From: Flavobacterium acetivorans
Lineage (GTDB): Bacteria; Bacteroidota; Bacteroidia; Flavobacteriales; Flavobacteriaceae
Assembly (NCBI RefSeq): GCF_020911885.1
Contig: NZ_CP087132.1
Location: 3,038,001 to 3,102,000, forward strand
Reading direction: 5' to 3'
Length of the DNA stretch: 64,000 nt
The notes beneath the pieces were generated by a model. It saw nothing but the letters and a program-made list of their open reading frames with translations. It ran no database searches and was not told the DNA's origin. Each line of letters begins with the position of its first letter. Within the stretch, counting starts at the first letter, position 1. Positions 10,961-23,974 of this stretch are shown here, piece after piece. The position numbers and the translations under genes were made by a program.

Positions 10961-12382
10961 TCATATTTTGTCCGTTATTAAATGGTATAATTCCAAATAC
11001 TCTTGACACACTCGTTCCCAAGAATGATCGGTTTTCATTCCTAATTCTCTAATTTTATTTAAATGTTCCTTGTCTTTGTATAACTGTATCGCTCTTCTAA
11101 TCGAATAACAAATATCCCCCACAGAAGCCTGATCGTGACAAATTCCGTTTCCATTATCTCCAAAATCAATTACAGTATCCTTCAAGCCGCCTGTTCTTCT
11201 AACAATAGGAATGGTTCCATATTGCAAGGAATACATTTGGTTTAATCCACAAGGTTCAACCCGTGAAGGCATTAATAAAAAATCGGCGCCTGCATAAATT
11301 AGGTGTGCCAATTCTTCGTTATAACCAATGAAAACATTGTAGTTTCCCTTATAATCAACTAATAAACTTTTCAGTTGATTTTCAATTTCAGGCTTTCCCG
11401 AACCCAATATCAAAATATTGATTTCCTTAAAATTTTCAGATAAGGCCAAAGCCGAAGCTTGAGGCAATAAATCACCTCCTTTTTCATCAAATAGTCTACC
11501 GATAAAGCTGAATAATGGTTTTGTAGGATCCAATTCAAAAAGAGTACAAAGTACCTTTTTATTAATTCGTTTGCCTTTTTCAAAATTCTCAACCGAATAA
11601 TTTTTCTCTAACATTTTATCTTTGACCGGATTCCATACTTCAGTATCAATCCCGTTCAAAATCCCCTTTGATTTATAGCGTACGCTATTAAAAAGAGATT
11701 CTAATCCATTGGCATAATTGTTAATTTCGTTCAGATAATTTGGTGAAACAGTAGTCACTGCCAAGGCACATTTTATAGCTACTGCCAAGGAATTGATACA
11801 ATTATCCCATTCTAGAACATTGACATGGGATAAATCAAATTCTGGTATATAATTCAATTTATCAAAACCAAACTGTCCTTGGTACAAACCGTTGTGAATG
11901 GTAATCACCGAAGCCGTATTTGCTAATCTTCTATATTTATGAGAGTAGAGCATCATAAAAGGAATCAATCCCGTATGGTGGTCGTGGCAATTGATTATAC
12001 CCGGAATTTCATCCCTTTGTGCTATCCAATCTAAAACCGCAATTTGAAAAGATAAAAAACGCTCAATATCATCCTCATATCCATATACTTCGGTTCTGTA
12101 AAACTGTTCCGGAATATCAATTAGATACAATTGAAAACCTAATTTATCTGTAATTTCTTTAAGCACTTTAAAATGAAAATGATGATTCCCCATTTTAATT
12201 TCCCCTTCATAAGCACAGTCAAAATCATTATCATTCCTGAATTTTGTATCATAGCCAGGGACTACAACCCTTAACTGATGACCGGCTTTACTCTGATATT
12301 TTGGTAATGCCCCCACAACATCGGCCAGTCCGCCAACTTTTGCCATGGGATAACATTCAGCACTAATATGAAATATTTCCAT
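10961..12382 (-). CDS. glgA: Glycogen synthase (ADP-glucose type)
   Basis: GT5 glycosyltransferase that extends alpha-1,4-glucan chains from ADP-glucose. The 473-residue sequence shows the ADP-glucose binding motif KVGGLADVVGALP at residues 15-27 and the C-terminal GTIPIVRRTGGLKDTV motif of GT-B starch and glycogen synthases, together with MPSRVEPCGLNQMYSLQYG. It is the promoter-proximal gene of the glgA-glgC-glgB-GH31 series, so the cluster is probably transcribed from the divergent gap at 12383-12570. Confidence 0.96.
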   Translation of the reverse strand: MEIFHISAECYPMAKVGGLADVVGALPKYQSKAGHQLRVVVPGYDTKFRNDNDFDCAYEGEIKMGNHHFHFKVLKEITDKLGFQLYLIDIPEQFYRTEVYGYEDDIERFLSFQIAVLDWIAQRDEIPGIINCHDHHTGLIPFMMLYSHKYRRLANTASVITIHNGLYQGQFGFDKLNYIPEFDLSHVNVLEWDNCINSLAVAIKCALAVTTVSPNYLNEINNYANGLESLFNSVRYKSKGILNGIDTEVWNPVKDKMLEKNYSVENFEKGKRINKKVLCTLFELDPTKPLFSFIGRLFDEKGGDLLPQASALALSENFKEINILILGSGKPEIENQLKSLLVDYKGNYNVFIGYNEELAHLIYAGADFLLMPSRVEPCGLNQMYSLQYGTIPIVRRTGGLKDTVIDFGDNGNGICHDQASVGDICYSIRRAIQLYKDKEHLNKIRELGMKTDHSWERVCQEYLELYHLITDKI

Positions 12383-12570
12383 TGATAAAATTTTATAAAC
12401 TTTAAATTATTGCTAAAACAATACTACGTTTTAATACTTAATAGTACCTTTCCTCTGTTTTAAATTAATGCTATTTTTACATCATTTTTTTTTAGAAAAA
12501 AGAGCATTTTAAGTTTTCTAAATTTAACTAAAAATACATACAAAAGGAACCCCAAATAAATTTTATTAAA

Positions 12571-13437
12571 ATGACAAAAATCAGCCCTAATCCTGAAAAA
12601 ACACTAAAAATCCCCAGGATTATCATCTTAACCGGTAAAATAATTGCTTTTTTCTCCCCAAAACTGGCTACTTTATATGCTGCAAAATTATTTACAACTC
12701 CCATAAAACATAAAACTCCAAAAAGAGAATTGGAAATGGATCGCAACAGTACCCAACAATTAGTACAAATTCCGGCAGTAGATAAGCAAGTTAATGTCTA
12801 TCATTATGGAAAAAACAATCCGAAAATTTTGTTAGTTCACGGATGGTCTGGACGTGGTACACAGTTAGTAAAAATTGCCGATGAATTAGTAAAAGCAGGC
12901 TATTCTACCATAAGCTTTGACGCGCCAGCTCACGGAAAATCTCCAGGCAACAGTACGATTATGGTCGATTTTATTGCCAGTATTTTAGAATTAGAAAAAC
13001 AATTTGGTCCTTTTGAAGCGGCAATCGGACATTCTTTGGGAGGAATGTCAGTATTGAATTCTGTAAAAAGTGGATTGAAAATTAATCGTTTAGCCATTAT
13101 TGGAAGCGGTGATGTTGTACAAGATATTATTGATGATTTTATTGCAAAATTAGAGTTGAAATCCAGTATTGCTACTAGTTTACGTTTGCATTTCGAGAAA
13201 AAATACGGAGGAAGTATGGACGATTATTCCGCTTACAAAGCCGCAACAGAAATTACTATTCCGGCTGTAATTGTTCATGATGAAAATGATTACGAAGTCC
13301 CTGTCAAAGCAGGTATTCACATCCATAAACACTTAAAAAACAGTGAAATTATACTAACAAAAGGTTTGGGACATCGCAAAATCCTTGGGGACCAGAAGGT
13401 GGTTGACAAAGTGGTTCAATTCATCTTAAATAACTAA
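12571..13437 (+). CDS. Alpha/beta hydrolase
   Basis: Predicted hydrolase of 288 residues with the alpha/beta fold. The oxyanion-hole segment LLVHGWSGRGTQ lies near residue 92, the nucleophile elbow GHSLGGMS places the serine near 155, the acid is probably in HDENDYEVP near 240, and the histidine is in GLGHRKIL near 268. An N-terminal stretch of about 60 residues before the fold is amphipathic and not recognised. The substrate cannot be told. It is followed closely by msrB (22 bases) and an endonuclease III gene, so the three may be co-transcribed. The gene diverges from glgA. Confidence 0.88.
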   Translation: MTKISPNPEKTLKIPRIIILTGKIIAFFSPKLATLYAAKLFTTPIKHKTPKRELEMDRNSTQQLVQIPAVDKQVNVYHYGKNNPKILLVHGWSGRGTQLVKIADELVKAGYSTISFDAPAHGKSPGNSTIMVDFIASILELEKQFGPFEAAIGHSLGGMSVLNSVKSGLKINRLAIIGSGDVVQDIIDDFIAKLELKSSIATSLRLHFEKKYGGSMDDYSAYKAATEITIPAVIVHDENDYEVPVKAGIHIHKHLKNSEIILTKGLGHRKILGDQKVVDKVVQFILNN

Positions 13438-13459
13438 TTTTACACAAACAAAACATACG

Positions 13460-13852
13460 ATGGAATATCCTTTGCAAAAAACTGAAGAACAATGGAAATC
13501 CGAATTGGGAGAAGAAAGATATCGAATTCTTCGTCAAAAAGAAACCGAATACCCACACACTGGAAAATACAATCTTACTTTCGAGAAAGGAACCTATTGT
13601 TGTGGTGGCTGTGGCGAAGCTTTATTTGAAAGCAATTCTAAGTTTGACGCCCATTGTGGTTGGCCTTCTTTTGACGATGCAATAGCGGGAAAAGTAAAAA
13701 ATGTTTTGGATAAAACGCATGGAATGATCCGTACCGAAATTTTTTGTGCTAACTGTGGTGGACACTTGGGCCATGTCTTTAATGATGGACCTACTAAATC
13801 AGGTCAGCGTTATTGCGTAAATTCATTATCTATCGATTTTAAAGAAGAATAG
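13460..13852 (+). CDS. msrB: Peptide-methionine (R)-S-oxide reductase
   Basis: Repairs methionine-R-sulfoxide in proteins. The 130-residue protein is a complete single-domain MsrB with two zinc-binding CxxC pairs, CCGGCGEALF near 49 and CANCGGHLGHVF near 97, the FDAHCGWPSF motif, and the catalytic cysteine in RYCVNSLSIDF near 120. No signal peptide is seen, so it is cytoplasmic. It is three bases upstream of the endonuclease III gene, indicating an operon of two repair functions. Confidence 0.96.
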   Translation: MEYPLQKTEEQWKSELGEERYRILRQKETEYPHTGKYNLTFEKGTYCCGGCGEALFESNSKFDAHCGWPSFDDAIAGKVKNVLDKTHGMIRTEIFCANCGGHLGHVFNDGPTKSGQRYCVNSLSIDFKEE

Positions 13853-13855
13853 AAT

Positions 13856-14488
13856 ATGGATTTATTTGGTGACAGTGATAATTGGTCCGGAAAATTAGCT
13901 CCAGTTTTGAAGCAATACGAAGGTCGAAAACATCCTTTAGACTACCACAATCGATACCAATTGCTCATTATGGTTGTACTTTCTGCTCAGGATTCTGATG
14001 CTCATATTAATTCAATAGCGCCCGCCTTCTTTGAAACTTACCCAAATATAGCTAGTCTTTCGGTTACAGATATTGACAGCTTGCTTTCACACATTTCGGG
14101 AGTTCAAAACTTTAATAACAAGGCCAATTGGTTATTAGAAATAGCTAAAAACCTCAAAAAAGATTCGAATATACCTTTGACTATGCACGGATTAACTGCC
14201 TTAAAAGGCGTTGGACGAAAATCTGCCAATGTTATTATGCGTGAATCTCATGTTCCGGCAGAAGGAATTATCGCTGATTTACACGTGATTCGCGTGGCTC
14301 CCAGAATCGGATTAATCCCTGAAACAAAAGACGGTATTAAAGCCGAAAAACAGTTAATGCAAGTATTTACAAAAGCCATTTGGGGAGAAATTGGTATGGC
14401 GCTATCCTTTCTTGGTAGGGAAATTTGTAGACCAAAGCCCAAATGTCCGATTTGTTCCATTAAAGATATTTGTAACTATTACAGATAA
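13856..14488 (+). CDS. Endonuclease III-like DNA glycosylase
   Basis: Helix-hairpin-helix base-excision repair glycosylase of 210 residues, resembling Nth. The HhH motif LKGVGRKSANVIM carries the catalytic lysine of the bifunctional (AP-lyase) class, and IADLHVIRV carries the catalytic aspartate. The C-terminal iron-sulfur cluster cysteines follow the C-x6-C-x2-C-x5-C spacing (CRPKPKCPICSIKDIC). All catalytic and cluster residues are present. The QDSDAHIN segment replaces the usual QATD of classic Nth, so this may be a subfamily member and I have left the symbol blank. It follows msrB after 3 bases. Confidence 0.9.
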   Translation: MDLFGDSDNWSGKLAPVLKQYEGRKHPLDYHNRYQLLIMVVLSAQDSDAHINSIAPAFFETYPNIASLSVTDIDSLLSHISGVQNFNNKANWLLEIAKNLKKDSNIPLTMHGLTALKGVGRKSANVIMRESHVPAEGIIADLHVIRVAPRIGLIPETKDGIKAEKQLMQVFTKAIWGEIGMALSFLGREICRPKPKCPICSIKDICNYYR

Positions 14489-14506
14489 AATTACTAAATT
14501 TTTCTA

Positions 14507-15487
14507 TTAATTCTGTTTGATAAAATAGAGTTTTTCTTTGTAGTTAGCAATTTCAATTAAAGCATTATAAATGTATTTACATACTAAGGCACCACCCTCA
14601 CTATTAATTAAATCGATATCATCTTCAGGAGTATGATATTGCGGATGGCCACCAGTATGAAAACCAATACTCGAAATGTCACTTTTGTAAAATGAAACGT
14701 GATCTGAACCACCCACTTCACCTGCATGAATAATTGGATTTAAACCACTACCAATTGTCAGTCTCTTCATCAGTTCCACACCATCAGGAAAAGTACCCGC
14801 ACCTCCCATATACAATTGCTTTTCTGCGTTTAATCTACCTACCATATCCATGTTTAACATGACCTTAACCGCACTTTTATTAACTGGCAAATTATTTACA
14901 AAATATTTCGAACCTAATAAGCCTTGTTCTTCACCACTAAAGGCAATAAAAATAATACTCCTTTTAGGTTTAACTTTACTTTTTGATAATTCTTGTAAAA
15001 TCGATAATAAGGCAGAAACTCCGGAAGCATTGTCATCAGCTCCATTATGAATTGCCATTGTATCCTTTTTTTTACTGCTTGATCCTTTTCCTCCCCATCC
15101 CCAATGATCATAATGAGCACCTATCACTATGAACTCATTTTTAAGAACAACATCTGAACCTTCAATATATCCAACCACATTTTGGGTAGTTACAGTATCG
15201 GATTTCATCTTATTTATATCTGCTTTTACAAATAATTTAAAAGATTGATAATAATTACTATTGAATTTCTTTAAACCATATTTCCTGAAATATTTTTTTA
15301 TATAGCTTGCTGCTTTATTATTCTGCTTAGTTCCTGGAAAACGGCCTTCCATTTTATCAGAGGAGAGATAATGATCGTGCTTATAAAAAGTATTGGCATT
15401 AATCCCATTTTGCGCCGATAAATCAGCACTCATAAATAATATACTGGCAGTAAGTATGATAAATTTATACTTTTGAAATGATCGCAT
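14507..15487 (-). CDS. M28 family metallopeptidase, exported
   Basis: Predicted exported zinc aminopeptidase of 326 residues. The N-terminus has a basic start and a hydrophobic core ending in ADLSAQ, consistent with a signal peptide. Metal-binding and catalytic segments of the M28 fold are visible: IGAHYDHWG (histidine and aspartate), GADDNASGVSALL (bridging aspartate), FSGEEQGLLGSKYF (general base and ligand glutamates) and a late histidine in YHTPEDDIDLI. It converges with the endonuclease III gene, with 18 bases between the stop codons. The substrate is unknown. Confidence 0.92.
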   Translation of the reverse strand: MRSFQKYKFIILTASILFMSADLSAQNGINANTFYKHDHYLSSDKMEGRFPGTKQNNKAASYIKKYFRKYGLKKFNSNYYQSFKLFVKADINKMKSDTVTTQNVVGYIEGSDVVLKNEFIVIGAHYDHWGWGGKGSSSKKKDTMAIHNGADDNASGVSALLSILQELSKSKVKPKRSIIFIAFSGEEQGLLGSKYFVNNLPVNKSAVKVMLNMDMVGRLNAEKQLYMGGAGTFPDGVELMKRLTIGSGLNPIIHAGEVGGSDHVSFYKSDISSIGFHTGGHPQYHTPEDDIDLINSEGGALVCKYIYNALIEIANYKEKLYFIKQN

Positions 15488-15774
15488 GTTTTTAATATTG
15501 GATAATATGATTTTAATAAAATTGTTACATTTTTGATAACGATATCCAAAAATATAAATATACTCTGGATAATCATAAAATCAACTCATTTTAATCAGCC
15601 AATTTTTATGAATTTACAATCTTATGAATATTATCAAAAGATATTTGGGCATGAAATTACTATGGCAATACCTTTCTATAGACAACGAAACTTGCGGAGT
15701 TAAACCGAAATACACTGAATCCCAATTTAAAATAATTACAATTACCGCACAATGCAAATCTTACATAACTAAAA

Positions 15775-16207
15775 TTATTTCCTTCTTGTATCATCAGGTA
15801 GATAATTATCCAATGATTATTTTCTTTAAATAACGTGAATGCATTTACACCAGAGTGGCTCAACTTATCATTAAGATAAAACTCATACGAAGCCCATACA
15901 TGAGCCATACTCCCATCAATCTGAATGTTATAACTTAATATTTTCTCATTAAATTTTACATTTGACGGAATTTTTGCAATAGATTTGTAAAATTCATTTA
16001 CACTTTCGTCAGATAATTTATTCCCTTTTACAATATTCTCACTAATAGATTGCAAAATAAGTTTTTCGGAGCAAACTGACTTTAGCTTAACAGTGTCTTT
16101 TTGATGAAATGCATTAAAAAATTCTTAATAACTCCTTCTACTTCCCCTTTTTGAGCATTACAAACGAGTCCAAAAAGCAATACACTAAAAATGAGTATCA
16201 TTTTCAT
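15775..16207 (-). pseudogene. Frameshifted NTF2-like (SnoaL-type) protein, exported
   Basis: The reading starts with a signal peptide, MKMILIFSVLLFGLVCNAQ, then continues as GEVEGVIKNF. There it loses frame within a T-run near 16118; the other frame gives FNAFHQKDTVK and then the body from SISENIVKG to NNHWIIIYL. A second one-base loss near 15800 leads to the expected ending DTRRK and a stop. The body has the look of small NTF2-like or SnoaL-like proteins (WASYEFYLNDKLSHSGVNAFTLFK). Both lesions are single bases, so a sequencing error in the source assembly is also possible. It lies just upstream of the insertion sequence. Confidence 0.7.
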
Positions 16208-16304
16208 TGAAATAAATTTAGATTTGAAAATAAAAAGGATAAATCCCAAAACCTGGGGGAAATGTCAAAATAAATTGAGAGATTTGCAATCTTAAGAATG
16301 AGAG

Positions 16305-16652
16305 ATGCCCCCAATAGACCTTTTAAAATTCATGTTACCTGACTTTTTAGTAGATCACTTTGAAGTGGTTTCTTCTACTAACACAGAAGAAATAGTACAC
16401 CTATATTTTGAAGAGAATGCCAAGCCTCCAAAAGAATTTGATACACTGGAACTAGTATCAAAGGGCTTTCAGGATGAGATAACCATTCAGGATTTCCCTC
16501 TCAGAGGTAAATATGTATATCTACATATAAAAAGACGTCGCTGGACAAATAAGACAACAGGCGAAATTCTTAAAAGAGATTGGAATTTAGTTGCTAAAGG
16601 AACCCGCATGACTCAAGAGTTTGCGGCTTTTTTAAAAGAAATTAATAGATAA
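16305..16652 (+). CDS. ISAon1-type transposase, N-terminal part
   Basis: Protein of 115 residues that resembles the separate N-terminal frame found in ISAon1-type elements of Bacteroidota (LPDFLVDHFEVV near the start; LRGKYVYLHIKRRRWTN as a basic, probably DNA-binding part). It contains no DDE residues. Its end overlaps the downstream frame, which is open from 16636, and the T6A4 run at 16628-16637 lies at the junction. The two frames may be joined by translational frameshifting to give the full transposase. Confidence 0.75.
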   Translation: MPPIDLLKFMLPDFLVDHFEVVSSTNTEEIVHLYFEENAKPPKEFDTLELVSKGFQDEITIQDFPLRGKYVYLHIKRRRWTNKTTGEILKRDWNLVAKGTRMTQEFAAFLKEINR

Positions 16653-17628
16653 GAGTGCTACTGATTGTCACACCATTGGTGGTTTCTTCGGAGTCAACGG
16701 AAAGAAACTCCAACGACAATATAAAAAACACCTGAGTTCCTTTAATGCTTGGGCTCCACGAGAACATGCACATCAATGGATTGTTTACCCTGAAAATATG
16801 GGCACCCATTTATCAATTGACGAAGTAGCTTTGTCTCAGGGTGAACTTTACACTATTGTAACCAACAAGAAGTTCAAAGGTAAAAAAGGTTCCTTAGTTG
16901 CCATTGTTGCTGGAACAAAGGCAGATAAAGTCATAGAACATATCAGAAAGATTGATTACAAGAAGAGAAGCTGTGTCAAAGAAATAACACTTGACATGGC
17001 TAATTCTATGAAATTGATCTCTAAAAGATGTTTCCCTAAAGCCACACAGGTAACAGATAGATTTCATGTCCAAAAACTGGCACTGGAAGCCTTACAAGAG
17101 ATTAGGATTAAACATCGATGGGAGGCTATGGATTTTGAGAATCAATTGATATTGCAAGCCAAAAGAGAGAATCAAACCTATATTCCGGAGCTCTTAGCTA
17201 ACGGTGACTCTGTAAAACAGCTATTAGCCAGGAGTCGATATGCACTTTATAAATCTCGCGAAAAATGGACTGAGAATCAAAATGAAAGAGCTCAATTATT
17301 ATTTGGACTATATCCAGATATAAAAACAGCCTATTATCTAAGCCAACAACTTCGAGGTATCTACAATAGCAACAATGACAAGCACATTGCGATGACTAAA
17401 CTAGCACATTGGTATAGGAATGTAGAGGAATCTGGTTTTAAAAACTTCAATATTCTACTCAATACTATAACTTTCAATTACCGGTCAATCTTAAACTACT
17501 TTGATAATAGAAGGACCAATGCTTCTGCTGAATCTTTCAATGCAAAAATAAAAGCCTTTAGAAGTCAGTTTAGAGGAGTAAGGAAAATAGATTTCTTCTT
17601 GTTCAGATTATCTAATCTTTTTGCCTAA
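16636..17628 (+). CDS. ISAon1-type transposase, catalytic part
   Basis: DDE transposase of the ISL3 superfamily. The frame is open from 16636 without an ATG until 16798, so it is probably expressed as a +1 (or -2) frameshift product of the preceding gene. Possible catalytic acids are the aspartate in LSIDEVAL, the aspartate in ITLDMANSM followed by TDRFHVQKL, and the glutamate in NASAESFNAKIK. The segment THLSIDE to LSNLFA runs uninterrupted to the stop. The element may therefore still be active. Confidence 0.85.
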   Translation, partial: KKLIDKSATDCHTIGGFFGVNGKKLQRQYKKHLSSFNAWAPREHAHQWIVYPENMGTHLSIDEVALSQGELYTIVTNKKFKGKKGSLVAIVAGTKADKVIEHIRKIDYKKRSCVKEITLDMANSMKLISKRCFPKATQVTDRFHVQKLALEALQEIRIKHRWEAMDFENQLILQAKRENQTYIPELLANGDSVKQLLARSRYALYKSREKWTENQNERAQLLFGLYPDIKTAYYLSQQLRGIYNSNNDKHIAMTKLAHWYRNVEESGFKNFNILLNTITFNYRSILNYFDNRRTNASAESFNAKIKAFRSQFRGVRKIDFFLFRLSNLFA

Positions 17629-17636
17629 TCCCCCAA

Positions 17637-17677
17637 CTTTTGCGCTTGATCCCATGATCCGTTTTGCACTTGACCCC
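17637..17677 (+). repeat. Two imperfect copies of a 17-base motif
   Basis: CTTTTGCGCTTGATCCC and GTTTTGCACTTGACCCC lie 24 bases apart, immediately outside the proposed right end of the insertion sequence. Repeated motifs of this type occur at the ends of IS21-like elements, so this may be a relic of another element or part of the true IS end. Confidence 0.4.
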
Positions 17678-17710
17678 AAAAAAATATTAAAAAACATATT
17701 TTCTTTAAAT

Positions 17711-17739
17711 AAAAAAACTTCAGCTAGCTGAAGTTTTTA
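17711..17739 (-). terminator. Terminator after tRNA-Leu
   Basis: A perfect palindrome, AACTTCAGCTAGCTGAAGTT, flanked by A and T runs. It lies just beyond the last tRNA of the rRNA operon and would end minus-strand transcription. Confidence 0.8.
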
Positions 17740-17740
17740 G

Positions 17741-17826
17741 TACTCAGAGCGGGACTTGAACCCGCACGAACATTGCTGTTCACTGGATTTTAAGTCCAGC
17801 GTGTCTACCAATTTCACCATCCGAGC
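17741..17826 (-). tRNA. tRNA-Leu (UAA)
   Basis: The minus strand folds into a class II tRNA of 86 bases. It has acceptor GCTCGGA paired with TCTGAGT, a D-arm with AAATTGGTAGA, the anticodon loop CTTAAAA giving anticodon UAA, an extended variable arm and the T-loop GGTTCAAGTCC. The CCA end is not encoded next to it. It lies 6 bases after tRNA-Phe. Confidence 0.95.
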
Positions 17827-17832
17827 ATGATG

Positions 17833-17905
17833 TGGTACCTCCAGGGATCGAACCAGGGACACATGGATTTTCAGTCCATTGCTCTACCATCTGAGCTAAG
17901 GTACC
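17833..17905 (-). tRNA. tRNA-Phe (GAA)
   Basis: A 73-base minus-strand cloverleaf with acceptor GGTACCT pairing AGGTACC, D-loop AGCTCAGATGGTAGAGC, anticodon loop ACTGAAAAT (anticodon GAA) and T-arm CTGGTTCGATCCCTGG. It lies between the 5S rRNA gene and tRNA-Leu. Confidence 0.95.
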
Positions 17906-17934
17906 TTTTACTTGACAAAAATCGAAGTAAGAAT

Positions 17935-17965
17935 AAAAAACCTCATTCATAGAATGAGGTTTTTA
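17935..17965 (-). terminator. Hairpin between 5S rRNA and tRNA-Phe
   Basis: The 10-base stem CCTCATTCAT/ATGAATGAGG-type repeat flanked by A6 and T5 forms a terminator-like hairpin directly after the 5S gene. The two tRNAs beyond it may be transcribed by read-through or from their own promoter. Confidence 0.7.
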
Positions 17966-17970
17966 AAGAA

Positions 17971-18076
17971 AGGCGACGACATACTCTCCCACATAATTGC
18001 AGTACCATCTGCGCTGGCGGGCTTAACTACTCTGTTCGGGATGGGAAGAGGTGAGCCCCGCCGCAATAACCACCTT
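17971..18076 (-). rRNA. rrf: 5S ribosomal RNA
   Basis: The minus strand gives GGTGGTTATTGCGGCGGGG and later CCCATCCCGAACAGAG, the conserved loop of bacterial 5S rRNA, and ends AGTATGTCGTCGCC. The length is about 106 bases and the ends are accurate to a few bases. Confidence 0.93.
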
Positions 18077-18249
18077 AAGATTATTGTTTAAGGAGTTTCA
18101 AGTTTTTATAGTTTCAAGTTAACAACTTGTAACATTAAACTTCAAACTTTAAACGCAGCTTTGCTGCAATATCTTAACATACTGAGATAAAGAAAAGTAA
18201 ATTTATTTTTAGAAAGTTTCTCCCTCCCGATTGCTCGGGAGGAAAAGGG

Positions 18250-21145
<2,896 letters not shown>

Positions 21146-21324
21146 AAAATTAATTAAGACCGTTTTTGTTTGTCTTTTACTACTAATAGTAAAAAACGCT
21201 TTCTACTTTTAATATTTTTCTTATCTCAATATGTCAATGAACTTTGATTCAGTGTTCAGTCTACAGTTTTTAGTATTCAGTTTTACCCGAACACTGATCA
21301 CTTTTTTTCTGACCACTTCTTTTG

Positions 21325-21398
21325 TGGAGAATAACGGAGTCGAACCGTTGACCTCCTGCGTGCAAGGCAGGCGCTCTAGCCAGCTGAGCTAATCCCCC
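21325..21398 (-). tRNA. tRNA-Ala (UGC)
   Basis: A 74-base minus-strand tRNA with acceptor GGGGGAT pairing ATTCTCC, including the G3-U70 pair that identifies alanine tRNAs. The anticodon loop is CTTGCAC (anticodon UGC). It is located in the rRNA spacer on the 23S side. Confidence 0.95.
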
Positions 21399-21541
21399 AT
21401 TTTTTAGTTGTCAGTTAACAGTTTTCAGTTAACAGCACTTAAAACGGTTACTCAACCTCTAAAATTTCCTTTTTTACTAAGCTTTTCAGTTTTTTATTTT
21501 GTTTTTTATAATTTACAATTCATAATTAACAACTTAAAAAG

Positions 21542-21615
21542 TAGTCCCGGGCAGACTCGAACTGCCGACCCCTACATTATCAGTGTAGTACTCTAACCAG
21601 CTGAGCTACGAGACT
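21542..21615 (-). tRNA. tRNA-Ile (GAU)
   Basis: A 74-base minus-strand tRNA with acceptor AGTCTCG pairing CGGGACT and anticodon loop CTGATAA (anticodon GAU). It lies between 16S and tRNA-Ala, the usual Ile-Ala order of bacterial rRNA spacers. Confidence 0.95.
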
Positions 21616-21743
21616 CTGTTTTTACTTAATTTTCATTATTTTTTAAATTAACAGCAAGAGCAATAAATTCTTTAAATATTTTCCAAATTCTCTTTTCGTC
21701 TCTTTCCTTAACGTGTTGATAAATCAACTAACAATAAGGCTCT

Positions 21744-23258
<1,515 letters not shown>

Positions 23259-23464
23259 TATATTATGCGAATCAAATTGCTTTGATTCTATTTATGTTTG
23301 ACTGAAGATCTAGTGGTTTTATTATAATCTATCGATTCTATTACTCTTATTCTTTTGTTTTAAGATCTCTCTTAAAACGGCTGTCAATTCAATATGTCTA
23401 GGAACGTGTCTTATCTTTTTTTTCGTCTCGTATAACTCACTTAGTGTGTTTCTCGAAGCGGGTG

Positions 23465-23494
23465 CAAAAGTACAACTTCTTTTTAATCTCGCAA
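23465..23494 (-). promoter_or_regulatory. rrn promoter P1
   Basis: On the minus strand, TTG, 19 bases, then TACTTTTG, matching the Bacteroidota sigma-factor consensus (TTG at -33 and TAnnTTTG at -7). The following bases CACCCGC are shared with the other two rrn promoters. It is about 205 bases before 16S. Confidence 0.85.
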
Positions 23495-23587
23495 GAAAAA
23501 TTTAAAGTTTTTTTTCGAAGTTTTAAACCTCTTTTCTTTAATCTTTCTTACCAATCTCTCAAGGAACTTTGCATATTTTGCGGGGTG

Positions 23588-23618
23588 CAAATGTAATAAG
23601 CCAATTCAAATCTCACAA
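23588..23618 (-). promoter_or_regulatory. rrn promoter P2
   Basis: On the minus strand, TTG, 20 bases, then TACATTTG followed by CACCCCGC. It is spaced about 123 bases upstream of P1. Confidence 0.85.
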
Positions 23619-23708
23619 GCTTTTTTTGATTTTTATTTTAGAAACCTTAATCCCTAAATCAAATAATAACCGGCAATATCTTAATGAACTTTGTCGCTGT
23701 TGCGGGTG

Positions 23709-23738
23709 CAAAAGTACCACCTTTATTCGCTTAAACAA
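23709..23738 (-). promoter_or_regulatory. rrn promoter P3
   Basis: On the minus strand, TTG, 19 bases, then TACTTTTG followed by CACCCGC. It is spaced about 121 bases upstream of P2. The three share a downstream GCGAC/GCAAAG-rich context, suggesting duplication of a promoter block. Confidence 0.85.
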
Positions 23739-23974
23739 TACTTTTGAACAAGTATTTTTACCCTTTTTAAAACTTTATTTTTAACCATCTGAAAACGTGT
23801 GTCTTGAAATCGCAGCATCTTAAACTTTAAAACTCTTTTTATGAAAAAGAAGCACTTTGACCATAAAAAACAATCAAAATCGGACCGGAAGATTGTAGCG
23901 AATAGAAAGTACATGCTACGACTTTGACTTTTTTAAAACTAAATATACATAAGGTATCACACAATCGTGAAATG

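Larger units (their letters stand above)
16254..17635 (+). mobile_element. ISL3/ISAon1-type insertion sequence
   Basis: About 1.38 kb carrying two overlapping transposase frames. Imperfect terminal inverted repeats are proposed from TGGGGGA-x3-G-x-CAAAA on the left and the complement of the same motif on the right. No convincing target-site duplication was found, so the ends are approximate. It sits between a broken NTF2-like gene and the 3' end of the rRNA operon. Confidence 0.65.
21146..21741 (-). other. 16S-23S internal transcribed spacer
   Basis: About 600 bases between 16S and 23S, AT-rich, carrying tRNA-Ile and tRNA-Ala genes and no other gene. It includes short direct repeats of the type TTTTCAGTTAACAG near 21404-21435. 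Confidence 0.85.
23259..23974 (-). other. rRNA leader and upstream region
   Basis: About 715 bases without a protein gene between 16S and a DUF4294 gene. It holds the three rrn promoters listed separately. A short duplicate of the DUF4294 gene's 3' end (TGCTACGACTTTGACTTTTT near 23913) lies about 60 bases beyond that gene. Nothing else is recognised. Confidence 0.7.

Noticed and set aside
15624..15833. 69-codon plus-strand frame near the NTF2-like pseudogene
   Set aside because: It is antisense to the pseudogene's end and has no family features.
16238..17650. Target-site duplication around the insertion sequence
   Set aside because: No matching 8-base direct repeat could be found at the proposed ends, so none is claimed.
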